DNA from: Aerococcus suis
Lineage (GTDB): Bacteria > Bacillota > Bacilli > Lactobacillales > Aerococcaceae
Assembly (NCBI RefSeq): GCF_900176325.1
Contig: NZ_FWXK01000004.1
Location: forward strand, 79,723-143,722
Direction of reading: 5' to 3'
DNA: 64,000 nucleotides
Shown: positions 18,686-29,151 of the stretch, piece by piece
How positions within the stretch are numbered: the stretch's first letter is position 1
Layout of the letters: each line of letters starts with the position of its first letter
Notes under the pieces: model-generated
Databases searched by the model: none
Seen by the model: only the letters and a program-made list of their open reading frames with translations
Told to the model about the DNA's origin: nothing
Program-made: the position numbers and the translations under genes

Positions 18686-19219
18686 CTATTTACTTTCTGT
18701 TGTTTCATCATGATAACGGACAATTTTAGCTGGCAATCCAACGACTGTCACATGTGGTGGCACATCTTCAAGTACGACAGCGTTAGCACCAATTTTAGAC
18801 CCTTCACCAATCGTAATATTTCCTAGGACTGATGAATTTGCTGAGACAAGGACGCCATCCTCTACATTAGGATGTCTCTTTCCTTTTTGTTTTCCAGTTC
18901 CGCCCAACGTTGCTCCATGAAAAATCGTCACATCATTACCAACAACAGCTGTTTCACCAATTACCGTTCCCATTCCATGGTCAATAAACAATCGTTTACC
19001 AATTTGGGCCCCAGGATGAATCTCTACTCCCGTTAAAAACCGAGCAAATTTTGAAATTATTTGCGCTAATAAAAACCACTTTTTGTTATAACATTTATGT
19101 GCCAAACGATGAAAGAGTATCGCATGGACACCTTGATTCGTTAATAATACCTCGGCTTTCGATCGTACAGCAGGATCATTTGCTTCATAAGCGGCTAATA
19201 AATCATTTAGTCGTTGCAT
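18686..19219 (-). CDS. cysE: Serine O-acetyltransferase
   Basis: 177-residue hexapeptide-repeat acetyltransferase that makes O-acetylserine for cysteine synthesis. The left-handed beta-helix segment GVEIHPGAQIGKRLFIDHG and GATLGGTGKQKGKRHPNV carry the active-site His and Asp. I prefer ATG 19219 with AAAGG upstream; a start at 19243 would add eight residues but has no ribosome site. It keeps the gltX-cysE-cysS order, though a small gene and repeats now separate it from gltX. Confidence 0.93.
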   Translation of the reverse strand: MQRLNDLLAAYEANDPAVRSKAEVLLTNQGVHAILFHRLAHKCYNKKWFLLAQIISKFARFLTGVEIHPGAQIGKRLFIDHGMGTVIGETAVVGNDVTIFHGATLGGTGKQKGKRHPNVEDGVLVSANSSVLGNITIGEGSKIGANAVVLEDVPPHVTVVGLPAKIVRYHDETTESK

Positions 19220-19356
19220 CATAGCCTTTATATCCTTTCCCATTCATTTAAGTCTCTTACCTATTATAAGTGAATTCATCACTTTTCGCACTTATTCGAT
19301 ACAAAAAGCTCAACGACTCCATATAAATACTTTATTTATTATTTTATCATCTAAAA

Positions 19357-19385
19357 ATTATACACGGTTATTAAAGCGGTTACAA
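19357..19385 (-). promoter_or_regulatory. Candidate cysE promoter
   Basis: Minus strand TTGTAA (19385-19380), 17 bp, TATAAT (19362-19357). A second TATAAT closer to the gene overlaps a dyad AAGTGA-N5-TCACTT (around 19263-19280). Confidence 0.55.
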
Positions 19386-19433
19386 TACTATATTAATAAA
19401 GTTTTTTATATTTTTATTTTGTAAGCGTATCAT

Positions 19434-19461
19434 TCGACAAAAGTCCGCAATTTGTTATAGT
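19434..19461 (+). promoter_or_regulatory. Promoter of the small lysine-rich protein gene
   Basis: TCGACA (19434-19439), 16 bp, TATAGT (19456-19461), followed by a strong AAAGGAG ribosome site. Confidence 0.7.
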
Positions 19462-19493
19462 GAAATCATACCAATCAGAAAGGAGAATCTCTC

Positions 19494-19646
19494 ATGGGAT
19501 TAGATGATTTAAAACAAAAAGGTAAAGACTTCGTAAACGACCATAAAGACGACGCCGTAAACAAAGGTAAAAAACATTTCGACAAACATAAAGACGAATA
19601 CGCTGAAAAAGGTAAAAAAATCGCCAAAGACAAATTCAAAAAATAA
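19494..19646 (+). CDS. Small lysine-rich protein with 15-residue repeats
   Basis: 50 codons from ATG 19494, with AAAGGAG ideally placed. The sequence is built of a 15-residue unit: KGK recurs at residues 9, 24 and 39, and HKD at 17 and 32. It is almost entirely Lys, Asp, Glu, His and small residues, with a predicted amphipathic helix and no signal or membrane segment. I do not recognise the family; it is only loosely reminiscent of small helical stress or antitoxin-like proteins. The stop is followed after 4 nt by a structured repeat element. Confidence 0.7.
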   Translation: MGLDDLKQKGKDFVNDHKDDAVNKGKKHFDKHKDEYAEKGKKIAKDKFKK

Positions 19647-19650
19647 TAAC

Positions 19651-19834
19651 AGGATGCGATAAAGTACGGGTAACCACGGTCGTTGGACCTAAAAGCGACG
19701 CCTCTCTGTAAGAGAGAAGGAGCTCTTTAGGGAAACGCAACCGTGGTTGTGCTTTAGAGCTCGACTACAGGGTGTGAAGAAACGCGCTCTGATTCGAACC
19801 CGACTAAAAAGGGTGTGAACATTTGCGTCTAGCA
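19651..19834 (+). repeat. Structured repeat locus 1 (module A, truncated C and B)
   Basis: Module A (19651-19766) begins AGGATGCGATAAAG and ends GAGCTCGACTA. It folds into a long tower: TAAAGTAC/GTGCTTTA, ACCACGG/CCGTGGT, CGTT/AACG, CCTAAA/TTTAGG and CTCTCT/AGAGAG. It is followed by a shortened module C (19770-19806, GGTGTGAAGAAACGC...GAACCCGACTA) and a shortened module B (19811-19834). Related copies lie at 42259-42640 and 45978-46316. Confidence 0.9.
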
Positions 19835-19857
19835 TCGTTTTTTACATCCTTATACTT

Positions 19858-19899
19858 AAAAACCTTCTGGACCTATTAGCTGTCCAGAAGGTTTTTTCT
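19858..19899. terminator. Bidirectional terminator between the small gene/repeats and gltX
   Basis: Perfect 12-bp stem AACCTTCTGGAC/GTCCAGAAGGTT with a 9-nt loop and T-runs on both strands. Confidence 0.93.
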
Positions 19900-19907
19900 T
19901 TATCCTA

Positions 19908-21389
19908 TTATTTATCTAATTTTGCAATGGCTTGATCTAAATGATGTAAGGCTTTGTCGCGACCTAAAACTTCAATCGTCAAACCAATTGATGGGCCGTG
20001 TTGTTCACCAGATGTTGCTACACGAATTGGCATATAAAGATTTTTACCTTTAACACCGGTTTCTTTTTGGACAGCTTTAATCGTTGCCATGATATTGTCT
20101 TCATTGAAATCATCATCAGATAACTCTTTCAATTTATCACGGAAAGTCGTTAAAACTGTTGGAACAGTTTCACCAGTTAACATTTCTTCCGCTTCTGGTG
20201 CAATTTCTAATTCTTCTTGGAAGAACATTTCAGATAACGGTACAATTTCTGCGGCATAACTTATTTCATCTTTATATAATGAAACAAGTTTTTCTGTCCA
20301 TGCCATTTCTTCATCGTCGGCATTGTCAGATAGACGTCCTGCACGTTGTAAGTGATCAATCGCTAATTCTGCTACACGTTCAGCATCTGCAGATTTCATA
20401 TACCGGTTATTAATCCATTCAAGTTTTTTATTATCAAAAGCAGCTGGTGATTTTGATAAGCGATCCGTATCAAAGCGTTCAATCAATTCATCATGGCTAA
20501 AGATTTCATCTTCCCCTTTAGGAGACCAACCTAATAAAGCAATAAAATTAAACATTGCTTCTGGTAAGTAACCTAAATCACGATATTGTTCGATAAATTG
20601 AAGAATACTTTCATCACGTTTTGATAATTTTTTACCAGTATCGGCATTAGTAATTAATGTCATATGACCAAAAACAGGTGCGTCCCATCCTAATGCTTCG
20701 TAAATCATCATTTGTTTAGGTGTATTCGCAATATGGTCATCTCCACGTAAGACATGAGTGATTTCCATTAAATGGTCATCAACAACAACGGCGAAGTTGT
20801 AAGTTGGTTGTCCATCTTGTTTTAGAATGACAAAGTCACCACTAATATCTTTTGCTTCAAAGCTAATGTCACCTTTGACCATATCAGCGAACTCATAAAC
20901 GCCATCATCTGGAACACGGAAGCGAATCGTTTCTGGACGACCTTCTTCGCGAGCTTGTTGACGTTCTTCTTCACTCGCATTACGCCATTTACCAATGTAG
21001 CGAGGAGTTTCGCCTCGTTCAATTTGGCCATCATGTTCCGCTTCAATTTCTTCTGGTGTATCATATGCGTAATAAGCATCACCATTGGCTAATAATTGTT
21101 CAATATATTTTAAGTAAATGTCATTACGTTCAGATTGACGATATGGACCGTACTCTCCTGGTTTATCTGGTCCTTCATCCCAGTCAATTCCTAACCATGT
21201 TAAGTTATTTAACTGACTTTCTTCTCCATCAGCAATATTTCGTTTAGTATCAGTATCTTCAATACGGATAATAAAATCGCCACCATTATGACGAGCAAAT
21301 AAATAATTAAATAACGCTGTCCGAGCATTCCCAATATGAAGATGCCCTGTTGGACTTGGTGCGTAACGAACTCTTACTTTATCAGACAT
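19908..21389 (-). CDS. gltX: Glutamyl-tRNA synthetase
   Basis: 493-residue class I synthetase with [14 protein letters not shown] at 11-24 and the KLSKRDE version of the KMSKS loop. Firmicute GltX is usually non-discriminating and also charges tRNA-Gln before transamidation. GGAGGA precedes the ATG. Head of the conserved gltX-cysES segment, downstream of yacL and radA. Confidence 0.97.
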   Translation of the reverse strand: MSDKVRVRYAPSPTGHLHIGNARTALFNYLFARHNGGDFIIRIEDTDTKRNIADGEESQLNNLTWLGIDWDEGPDKPGEYGPYRQSERNDIYLKYIEQLLANGDAYYAYDTPEEIEAEHDGQIERGETPRYIGKWRNASEEERQQAREEGRPETIRFRVPDDGVYEFADMVKGDISFEAKDISGDFVILKQDGQPTYNFAVVVDDHLMEITHVLRGDDHIANTPKQMMIYEALGWDAPVFGHMTLITNADTGKKLSKRDESILQFIEQYRDLGYLPEAMFNFIALLGWSPKGEDEIFSHDELIERFDTDRLSKSPAAFDNKKLEWINNRYMKSADAERVAELAIDHLQRAGRLSDNADDEEMAWTEKLVSLYKDEISYAAEIVPLSEMFFQEELEIAPEAEEMLTGETVPTVLTTFRDKLKELSDDDFNEDNIMATIKAVQKETGVKGKNLYMPIRVATSGEQHGPSIGLTIEVLGRDKALHHLDQAIAKLDK

Positions 21390-21440
21390 TTACTGATTCC
21401 TCCTCATTAATTCTCTCATTCATTGTACCATGCAACTAAA

Positions 21441-21473
21441 AGCAAAAACAGTCTGTTTCACAAGACTGCTTTT
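21441..21473 (-). terminator. Terminator between yacL and gltX
   Basis: Minus strand AAAGCAGTCT ... AGACTGTTTTTGCTTTT; short stem with a T-rich tail. Confidence 0.65.
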
Positions 21474-21512
21474 ACGACATATACTGTCTTCTCTGAATCC
21501 CTTTTACTAATA

Positions 21513-22667
21513 TTAAACAATTTTAGCAAAAATCATTTTACCCGCGTTAGTCTGTAGTGAACTGGTAATTTCAACTTGCAACGTCTCATCAAGGTGTTTC
21601 TTCCCTTCTTCGACAACAATCATCGTTCCATCATCTAAGTAGCCGACACCTTGCTGGCGTTCAGTTCCTTCTTTGATAATATGCACAGAGAGATGATCTC
21701 CTGGAATAACAACCATCTTAAGCGCATTCGCTAGCTCATTAATATTAAGAACTTTAATTTGATGAAATTGACTAACTTTATTTAAATTATAATCATTGGT
21801 CACAACAATTCCGTTGACTTCCTTCGCTAATAATAACAATTTTAAATCGACTTCGTCTTCTTTTTCGAAGTCACGATCAGAAAATTCAACGGTAATGGCT
21901 TCTTCATCGCGTAATTGATTTAAAATATCTAACCCACGACGTCCTCGCACACGTTTGGTCGCATCAGCTGAATCTGCAATAAACTGTAATTCTTTTAGGA
22001 CAAAGTTAGGGACCAAGATAATTCCCTCAATAAAACCTGCTCTAATAACGTCTAAGATACGACCATCAATAATCACACTCGTATCTAAAATTTTATACGG
22101 TTGAAAGGTATAATTATCCTCTTGAGAGTCCTCGCTGGCCGTGTCATCCTCTGTCGAATTATTAGTTGCTTTGCGTTGTTGAATTTTTTCTTTCGTTTTA
22201 TCGATATCATTCAACGATAATTGGCCAACTCGTACAAAAAACTGTTGAATTTCATAACTACGCGTATTTCCAATAACATAACCCACAAATCCTAAAACAA
22301 CGGTTAATATAAAGGGCAAAATATTACTGATAAATGGCACATTAAACCCAATCACTGGAATATTAATTAACCAAGCTAAAATCAAACCAATAATTAACCC
22401 TAGTAGACTTGTTAGAAAAGTTGCTAAAGATAACTGGCGAATTTGATTAGCTAAACGGGTAAATACTCTTTGTAGCCATGGTCGTTGTAAAATAAATAAT
22501 AAATAGAAAATAATAGCTCCAATGGCAATATTTACTAAAGCATTATTTAAAATAAACGCTTCTTGATTAATCCATTGCCAAACTGTTGGTAAGAGATAGT
22601 AACCTAAACTCCCCCCGACTAGCATAAAGAGTAAATGAAAAATTTTCGTTCCTTTTTCACGTGTCAT
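21513..22667 (-). CDS. yacL: PIN/TRAM domain membrane protein (YacL)
   Basis: 384 residues: four transmembrane segments in the first 150, then a PIN nuclease-like domain (LDTSVIIDGRILDVIRAGF, VTNDYNLNKVS) and a C-terminal TRAM domain. Conserved next to radA in Firmicutes; its role is not settled, though the PIN acidic residues suggest RNA cleavage. Start ATG 22667 is preceded by GGAGGTG. Confidence 0.9.
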   Translation of the reverse strand: MTREKGTKIFHLLFMLVGGSLGYYLLPTVWQWINQEAFILNNALVNIAIGAIIFYLLFILQRPWLQRVFTRLANQIRQLSLATFLTSLLGLIIGLILAWLINIPVIGFNVPFISNILPFILTVVLGFVGYVIGNTRSYEIQQFFVRVGQLSLNDIDKTKEKIQQRKATNNSTEDDTASEDSQEDNYTFQPYKILDTSVIIDGRILDVIRAGFIEGIILVPNFVLKELQFIADSADATKRVRGRRGLDILNQLRDEEAITVEFSDRDFEKEDEVDLKLLLLAKEVNGIVVTNDYNLNKVSQFHQIKVLNINELANALKMVVIPGDHLSVHIIKEGTERQQGVGYLDDGTMIVVEEGKKHLDETLQVEITSSLQTNAGKMIFAKIV

Positions 22668-22694
22668 CTGCCCACCTCCTTTCAATTATGATCA

Positions 22695-24080
22695 TTATTT
22701 GGGAAAGATAACCGCTAATACATCGCGCAACGTGGCAGCTGCCATTACTTGAATATCTTCAGGAGCTTTAATCCCACTGGCGCTCCCTTTAGGTACAAAA
22801 ATCCGTTTAAATCCTAACTTTTGCGCTTCTTGAACCCGTTCTTGCAAACGAGGCACACGCCGAATTTCTCCGGTTAACCCAATTTCACCAACAAAGCAGT
22901 CCGTTGCTAACGTTTCTTTCTCCCAATAACTAGACGCTACTGAGACTGCAATAGCTAAGTCAACAGCTGGTTCATCCAAACGAACCCCACCAGTTGCCTT
23001 CAAATAAGCATCTTGATTTTGTAACATTAATCCCGCTCGTTTCTCTAATACTGCCATGATTAATGTCACTCGTGAATAATCCAGACCACTTGCCGTTCGT
23101 CGGGCATTTCCAAAGGCTGTAGGTGCTAGTAATGCTTGCACTTCAGTTAAAATTGGTCGAGTGCCTTCCATTGAAGCCACCACTGCTGAACCATTTGCCC
23201 CAGCTAAACGTTCTTCTAGGAACAATTCACTTGGATTATCAACTTCTTTTAACCCGTCACTTTGCATATCAAAAACTCCGAGTTCGTTCGTTGACCCAAA
23301 CCGATTTTTAACCGCTCGTAAAATTCGGAACGTGTCGTGTTTTTCGCCCTCAAAATAAAGAACGGTATCCACCATATGCTCTAACATACGTGGACCAGCA
23401 ATATTTCCTTCTTTAGTGACATGTCCAACAATAAAAGTAGCGATTCCATTTTCCTTCGCAATATGCATCAATTCGGAAGTGGTTTCTCGTACTTGACTCA
23501 CACTCCCTGCAATCCCATTACTTTCCTCATGAGTCATCGTTTGAATGGAATCAATGACTAAAAATTGAGGTTTTAAATCTTGAATAGCTACTTTGATTTC
23601 ATCCATATCCGTTTCTGCAAAAACATAAAAATCAGGATCTTCAAATCCTAACCGATCTGCACGCATCTTAATTTGATGCATACTTTCTTCACCAGAAACA
23701 TATAGCACTGTACCTTGTTCCTGACTTAATTGCATAGAAACTTGTAGTAAAAGTGTTGATTTCCCAATACCAGGATCACCGCCTACTAATACAAGAGATC
23801 CGGGAACAACACCACCACCGAGCACACGGTTAAATTCTTTTAAGGAGGTTAATACACGAGTTTCTTTTTGAGCGGCAACCGTTTTGATTCGTTGTGGTTT
23901 CGCTGATTTATAGCCCTCGTGAATTGGGGTATGATTTTCTGGGTGTTTAATCGTTCGTCCAGAAAGACGTTCTTCTTCCATTTGATTCCAAGCGCCACAA
24001 TTGGGACAGCGCCCAAGCCAACGGGGCGACTCATAACCACACGCTTGACAAACAAATTGCGTTGCTTGTTTTTTTGCCAT
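22695..24080 (-). CDS. radA: DNA repair protein RadA
   Basis: 461 residues. A zinc finger (C11, C14, C25, C28) is followed by a RecA-like ATPase with Walker [10 protein letters not shown] (101-109), the RadA-specific KNRFG motif, and a Lon-like C-terminal domain ([13 protein letters not shown]). It promotes branch migration in recombination. Operon with dut upstream and yacL downstream. Confidence 0.97.
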   Translation of the reverse strand: MAKKQATQFVCQACGYESPRWLGRCPNCGAWNQMEEERLSGRTIKHPENHTPIHEGYKSAKPQRIKTVAAQKETRVLTSLKEFNRVLGGGVVPGSLVLVGGDPGIGKSTLLLQVSMQLSQEQGTVLYVSGEESMHQIKMRADRLGFEDPDFYVFAETDMDEIKVAIQDLKPQFLVIDSIQTMTHEESNGIAGSVSQVRETTSELMHIAKENGIATFIVGHVTKEGNIAGPRMLEHMVDTVLYFEGEKHDTFRILRAVKNRFGSTNELGVFDMQSDGLKEVDNPSELFLEERLAGANGSAVVASMEGTRPILTEVQALLAPTAFGNARRTASGLDYSRVTLIMAVLEKRAGLMLQNQDAYLKATGGVRLDEPAVDLAIAVSVASSYWEKETLATDCFVGEIGLTGEIRRVPRLQERVQEAQKLGFKRIFVPKGSASGIKAPEDIQVMAAATLRDVLAVIFPK

Positions 24081-24098
24081 TTGTCACATTCCTTTTAC

Positions 24099-24641
24099 TT
24101 AATTTTGTCCTGAACTACCAAATCCTCCTTGACGTGTCACACCGTTATCGACATCATCGTCGGTTTTCTGGTACGTTAAGAAGATACCTTGAGCAATGCG
24201 TTCACCTTTTTCAATCGTGACATCTTCGAAACCAAAGTTTAATAACTGTACGAACAATTCACCTTCATTTTCGGCATTATTATAGTAATCACTATCAACA
24301 ATACCCACCCCATTAGGAAGGACTAATGATCGTTTTAATGGATTGCTTGAACGACACGTAATTTGTAAGTATTCATTCTCTGGCATATACACTTTAATTC
24401 CAGTGGGAACAAGAACTGGCTTAATGTCAGCTGATTGTGCCGCTGCTTCATCAACGGATTCGCTTTGTAATCCTTGTACTTGTTGTAATGTTTGTAATAC
24501 TCCTTTTTGCCAAATAGACGGAATCACCGTCCGTTCAGCTGCTTCAATGTCATAACCAGCTGACCCTGAGGTTTGGCGAATAGGTAAATGGATATCTTTA
24601 TCTAAATACGTAGAAACGACTTCAAATCCTCGTTTGCGCAT
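24099..24641 (-). CDS. dut: dUTP diphosphatase
   Basis: 180-residue trimeric-type dUTPase. The five motifs are readable: SAGYDIEAAE, RSSNPLKRSL, NGVGIVDSDYYN, GERIAQGIF and RQGGFGSSG. A Gln/Ser-rich insertion at about 48-75 makes it longer than the 145-residue core. Hydrolyses dUTP to dUMP. 18 bp upstream of radA, as in other Lactobacillales. Confidence 0.95.
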   Translation of the reverse strand: MRKRGFEVVSTYLDKDIHLPIRQTSGSAGYDIEAAERTVIPSIWQKGVLQTLQQVQGLQSESVDEAAAQSADIKPVLVPTGIKVYMPENEYLQITCRSSNPLKRSLVLPNGVGIVDSDYYNNAENEGELFVQLLNFGFEDVTIEKGERIAQGIFLTYQKTDDDVDNGVTRQGGFGSSGQN

Positions 24642-24840
24642 ACAGAACTCCTCCGAACTATGTTTTCATCTTGTTTCATTCATTATACTAAAATTATCAT
24701 TTGAACGCATGACTCACGGTTCAACAACCAAATATTTCTTCAAGGTCTTATTAAACCTTATGAATCATACTTTTAACCCACATGAAATTATATTAAACTA
24801 ACGTCAGTAGTAAAATCTATAGTCTAAGGGGCTATTTTTC

Positions 24841-25512
24841 ATGAAATTACCAAAAATCGGATTTATATTAAGTTGTTTGTGTTTATTCGTTGGTTGCCAA
24901 AATGCGCAAATAAACAAAGAAACGCTTGCTAATCAAGTCAATCATCAGTTAAATGAAGCAACGACTTACCAACAAGCTACCCAAATTAGCCAAAAAACGA
25001 CAACTAATGAGGGAACGCAAACGGCTCAACAAACGAACCAATTGACAATCGAAAATAATGAACTCGTTAATGCGACAGTCATTAGTAAACAGAGTCAACA
25101 ACCTAGCCAATATTTAGAACTTAAGCAAGAAGACGGTACCACTTATACCCGTGAACTTGATAGTGACTGGTTAAAAGTGGCCCATCCCAACCAAGAACGC
25201 GATCAATTTACCCTCTTCACTATGCAAGAAATTCAACGGATTGTTAATGAGGTGGCAAATGATGGTGAATGGAACAGTAGGACTAACCAAACAACCATTG
25301 ACTATCATAAACAACAGGATGACCTACTCAATTTATTTAATCGGGTAGCTATTGTTCAGCTTAATCCAAAGGCAACTCATGATATCACGATAACCATCAA
25401 TCCTAAAGAACAAACATTGACCCATATTCACTGGACAATAACTGGTACTAATCGTTCAACAGGAGAACCTGTCAAAGCGACAGTCGATATTCAATCACAA
25501 ATGGCCACTTAA
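24841..25512 (+). CDS. Hypothetical lipoprotein
   Basis: 223 residues with a clear lipoprotein signal peptide ending LCLFVGC (lipidated Cys at 19). The mature part is Gln/Thr-rich, then a beta-rich domain with no motif I recognise; it is similar in style to small Lactobacillales lipoproteins of the DUF6612/LppX type, but this is not certain. GGGG is the ribosome site. It is followed 12 bp later by a small membrane protein gene. Confidence 0.8.
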   Translation: MKLPKIGFILSCLCLFVGCQNAQINKETLANQVNHQLNEATTYQQATQISQKTTTNEGTQTAQQTNQLTIENNELVNATVISKQSQQPSQYLELKQEDGTTYTRELDSDWLKVAHPNQERDQFTLFTMQEIQRIVNEVANDGEWNSRTNQTTIDYHKQQDDLLNLFNRVAIVQLNPKATHDITITINPKEQTLTHIHWTITGTNRSTGEPVKATVDIQSQMAT

Positions 25513-25524
25513 AGGAGTCTCATT

Positions 25525-25716
25525 ATGAATAAAAATATTGTTGCTAGTGTACTAGCAGCCGTTACAATTATCTTAAATGTCTACATTATGTTTAAAGGCA
25601 AAAGCGAAGCTGGTATGACTCGTCAAGAACAAGGCCGAATTAAGGTAATTGCAGGCATCTTTCTTATTTTATCTTTTGTTGCATTAACATTTGGCGAATA
25701 CTTAGGACTACAATAA
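25525..25716 (+). CDS. Small two-helix membrane protein
   Basis: 63 residues with two hydrophobic helices (about 5-23 and 41-60) separated by a charged loop KGKSEAGMTRQEQGRIK. AAAGGAG precedes the ATG. Unknown function; probably co-transcribed with the lipoprotein. Confidence 0.8.
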   Translation: MNKNIVASVLAAVTIILNVYIMFKGKSEAGMTRQEQGRIKVIAGIFLILSFVALTFGEYLGLQ

Positions 25717-25719
25717 TAC

Positions 25720-25752
25720 AAAACGACGTCTCATTGCCAGACGTCGTTTTTT
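25720..25752. terminator. Bidirectional terminator
   Basis: AAAACGACGTCT/AGACGTCGTTTT with a 7-nt loop; T-run on each strand. Between the small membrane protein and the convergent M16C peptidase. Confidence 0.93.
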
Positions 25753-25757
25753 AATCG

Positions 25758-28664
25758 TTATTGTTTTAATTCCCGAACGTTATCAAATGCAAATGTTGCC
25801 TGCTTAATTTGTTGTTCATTACCGATAACGACAGTATAACCTTGTGCCATTGTCTCACGAATAAGATCCACATATGCCATTAAATCAGCCACTGTTGTAT
25901 TTAATGTGGCAATTAATCGCTTGTCAATCATTGATTTATCACTACCTTTAAAGTAACGCGTGAGCATGATACGGTTCACTTTATCAGGTGATATTGGATA
26001 ATGGAAACTAGACATCGTCCCAATAATAAATTGATTTAATGTTTCTTGGTCTAATTCTAGGTTTGCTACGAAATCACTCATCGCTTGATAAGTAGCTATC
26101 GTTTGATCAACATTTGGATCGCGATAAGAATAAGCTGTCATATCTCCAGTTCGACTAATTGTCAATCCAGCTCCGTAAGCACCACCTTGTAAGCGAACGA
26201 GATCATAAAGATACCCTTTGGAAAGGATAGCCGATAGGACAAGCATCAGTGCTTCATAATCTGTTGCTGGGAAGTATCCCCCTTGAGCAACGTATTGTAC
26301 GTTACTATTCGTTATAATCGCTTCTTTTCTAATGTTAGAGAAGTCAAATGTCATTGGATGTCTAACAACTGTCTCTCCAACAGGTAATGTTTCAATAAAC
26401 TCTTTTACTTCATGATAAAAGGCGTCTTTATCTGCTGATTCTCCAGTTAAGCTAATTGTTAATCGACTTTGTGTCCATAAGCGTTGGTTTAATTGTTCTA
26501 GTTGGTGTTTAAATGTTTCCCATTCGGTATCAAAGTGATTAATCAAATGCGTCAAATGGTCATAATAACCAATTCCGCTTAATTCTTCAGCATAACGCGA
26601 AGGATTAGAGTATAAACTCCGTACTCGACCCAGTGCCGCTTGATGACCGTTAGCCTCAAACGATTGCTCCATTTCTAATTTAACCCGTTTGAATACATTT
26701 AATATGCGTTGTTTTTGTGTAAACAGTGACTTCGTTAAAATATCTGTCGTTAATTCAAATCCTCGCGCTGTTTTTGGATTAAGAGCAGCAAAATTAACTT
26801 CCATCTGTACGGTATAATCATCTGGATTATCAACTGCCGTATAAATTTTTGGAACAATTCCTAATCCAGCTGTCGCTTTCATCAACTCAGTATCTAAATC
26901 TTGATACGTCATATTTTGCGTATCGACTGAGCCTAATAAAATAGCTAAATCTTTTAAATAAGGAATTTCTTCCCTCGTCATATCATCACTAGCAAACGCT
27001 AATTTAACGTAACGAACACCTGAAGTCGCTTGAGGATGGAATAAAATTGTTGGATTATTACTTAATATTTCTTCTGGAATATTTGTTGTTTCTCTTGGAA
27101 CATCAGCTAAATCGAGTTGCGGTAACGTCGCTATTGCTTCCGGAGTATCGGGCTCTGTCTGATAAGCTCGTAACGACTCGTTTTGTTTAATGAGTTCTTG
27201 AACGTCTTCAGCAGATAATTGGGCTTTTTCTGCCGCTAATTTTTCAGCCAATGCATCATCTTGAGATCGGAACAGACCAACTTTTGGTTCATGAACTAAA
27301 ACTTGAGTCGTTTCCGCATTTAACACTCGATCCGTCAGTAATTGTTCAAACATACCTTGGTCACGTCGTTGGCGTATGTAATCTAACTCGTCAGAATAAG
27401 TTAATCCGTCAAGTGGTTGGTCTTGGTAACGCCAAACAGATAGCATTTGAATGCCTCGAGTAATTCCTTGCATAGAGCCACCCGCTTGCCGATAGTAAAA
27501 TTCACGTGAATTTAGTACCCCATCAAAAACAGATTGGTCTAATCCATCTTCAACCACTTGTCGCAATGTTTTTTCAATAATATCTACAATTTGATCCGCT
27601 TGATCAGCCGACATGTTTTCAACCACAATACCAAAGTCTTGATAGTAGCCATCACTTGGATAAGCAGACACATCTTCTGCGAAACCAGTATCGACTAAAG
27701 CTGCTCGTAATGGACTTGCTTCTGCATCCACTAACACGTCGCCTAATAATTGTAAAATAAAGATCATTTGCTTATCTTGAGCAGAAGTGAAGGGAACCGT
27801 ATAAGTTAAATAGCTATCTGTTTCACGCGACATTTGCTTATCTGCACTATAATAAACCGTTTCTTTTGTCCGCCCTTTAGGTGGAGTGGGCAGTGTCAAT
27901 TCAATCGCATGATGATCTGCTTCAAAGGCATCAAAGTAACCCTCATTGATTTGTGCTAGCGCCCGGTCAATGTCGATATCTCCATATAAAAAGGCTAAAG
28001 CATTATCTGGTCGGTAATGGGTTTGGTGAAAAGCACAGAAGTCTTCATAGCTGAGTTCAGGAATCACATAAGGATTCCCACCTGATTCATGCGCATAAGT
28101 TGACTCTGGATGTAAATGTTCAGCAACTGAAGACATAATGGCGCGATCAACATCTCCAAAAGCGCCACGCATTTCGTTATAAACCACACCTTTAATCGTT
28201 AAGTCATCTTCTGGTTGGAAAAGCTCTTTATGCCATCCCTCTTGGCGGAAAATTTTTTCTTCCGTTAACATTTTGGGATAGAAAACCGCATCTAAATAAA
28301 CGCCCATTAAATGGTGGAAGTCCGTTTCATTCATTGAAGACAAAGGATAAACCGTCATATCCGCAAAAGTTAGCGCATTTAAAAATGTCTGCATAGAAGT
28401 TTTCATCATATGCATAAATGGATCTTTAACTGGATATTTTTGTGACCCTGATAGTACAGAGTGTTCGACAATATGAGCCACCCCTGTAGAATCGGTAGGT
28501 GGAGTCAAAAATCCAATCCCAAATGTTCGATTAGGATCATCATTATTTACCCACATCACACGTCCACCAGATTGAGGATGATAATATTCCACTACTTCCG
28601 CACCAATATCATCCACCCATTGTGTTTGTACTTTTTTAAAACCATGTTGTAACTCTTCTGTCAT
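25758..28664 (-). CDS. M16C (presequence protease-like) zinc metallopeptidase
   Basis: 968 residues, the length of the single-chain PreP/Cym1 family. The inverted zinc motif HIVEH is at 64-68 with the conserved downstream Glu region; FLNALTFADMTVYPLSS is typical of the clade. Four M16 domains form a chamber that degrades peptides. There is no signal peptide, so it is probably cytoplasmic. It lies 90 bp after glnR and may be partly co-transcribed with it. Confidence 0.92.
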   Translation of the reverse strand: MTEELQHGFKKVQTQWVDDIGAEVVEYYHPQSGGRVMWVNNDDPNRTFGIGFLTPPTDSTGVAHIVEHSVLSGSQKYPVKDPFMHMMKTSMQTFLNALTFADMTVYPLSSMNETDFHHLMGVYLDAVFYPKMLTEEKIFRQEGWHKELFQPEDDLTIKGVVYNEMRGAFGDVDRAIMSSVAEHLHPESTYAHESGGNPYVIPELSYEDFCAFHQTHYRPDNALAFLYGDIDIDRALAQINEGYFDAFEADHHAIELTLPTPPKGRTKETVYYSADKQMSRETDSYLTYTVPFTSAQDKQMIFILQLLGDVLVDAEASPLRAALVDTGFAEDVSAYPSDGYYQDFGIVVENMSADQADQIVDIIEKTLRQVVEDGLDQSVFDGVLNSREFYYRQAGGSMQGITRGIQMLSVWRYQDQPLDGLTYSDELDYIRQRRDQGMFEQLLTDRVLNAETTQVLVHEPKVGLFRSQDDALAEKLAAEKAQLSAEDVQELIKQNESLRAYQTEPDTPEAIATLPQLDLADVPRETTNIPEEILSNNPTILFHPQATSGVRYVKLAFASDDMTREEIPYLKDLAILLGSVDTQNMTYQDLDTELMKATAGLGIVPKIYTAVDNPDDYTVQMEVNFAALNPKTARGFELTTDILTKSLFTQKQRILNVFKRVKLEMEQSFEANGHQAALGRVRSLYSNPSRYAEELSGIGYYDHLTHLINHFDTEWETFKHQLEQLNQRLWTQSRLTISLTGESADKDAFYHEVKEFIETLPVGETVVRHPMTFDFSNIRKEAIITNSNVQYVAQGGYFPATDYEALMLVLSAILSKGYLYDLVRLQGGAYGAGLTISRTGDMTAYSYRDPNVDQTIATYQAMSDFVANLELDQETLNQFIIGTMSSFHYPISPDKVNRIMLTRYFKGSDKSMIDKRLIATLNTTVADLMAYVDLIRETMAQGYTVVIGNEQQIKQATFAFDNVRELKQ

Positions 28665-28753
28665 TCTTATCCCTCTTTAATATGCTATGTCACGATTAAA
28701 ACAATAAGGCCAAGGTCAATACCTCGGCTCGATAATGAAGACTTAGTGACCGA

Positions 28754-29122
28754 CTAATGATGTTGGCCACTATAGCCACTCTCATCAGGTTGAACAAAGC
28801 CCCCTTGATTCAAAATTTCATTATATAGTATGCGACGAACATCATCATCTGTTAACGGCTTATGTTCGTGTTCTTCTTTTGGTTTCTTGTAATGATTATA
28901 AATAGCTTGGACAGTCCAGCCCTCTGCAATGTAATCTTTAATATCTAATAAACGATCGACGTCATTTAACGAGTACATTCGTCGATTCGTATCGGTTCGT
29001 TGTGGGGTAATCAAATCACGTTCTTCATAATACCGTACTTGACGCGCACTTAAATCAGTTAATTTCATAACTGTTCCAATTGAAAAAACGGCTAATGACC
29101 GTCGCAGCTCTTTCTCTTTCAT
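28754..29122 (-). CDS. glnR: GlnR, MerR-family nitrogen regulator
   Basis: 122 residues: an N-terminal MerR helix-turn-helix (FSIGTVMKLTDLSARQVRYYEERDLI) and a short C-terminal tail that in GlnR senses feedback-inhibited glutamine synthetase. A perfect GlnR box overlaps its promoter. Unusually glnA does not follow; the next gene downstream is the M16C peptidase. ATG 29122 is chosen with GGGAGG upstream. Confidence 0.9.
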   Translation of the reverse strand: MKEKELRRSLAVFSIGTVMKLTDLSARQVRYYEERDLITPQRTDTNRRMYSLNDVDRLLDIKDYIAEGWTVQAIYNHYKKPKEEHEHKPLTDDDVRRILYNEILNQGGFVQPDESGYSGQHH

Positions 29123-29151
29123 CACACTGCCTCCCTCACTTATTTATCCAA

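Noticed and set aside
17260..21389. T-box riboswitch for cysS, cysE or gltX
   Set aside because: No GGTACCGCG-type antiterminator bulge or specifier structure was found in either upstream region.
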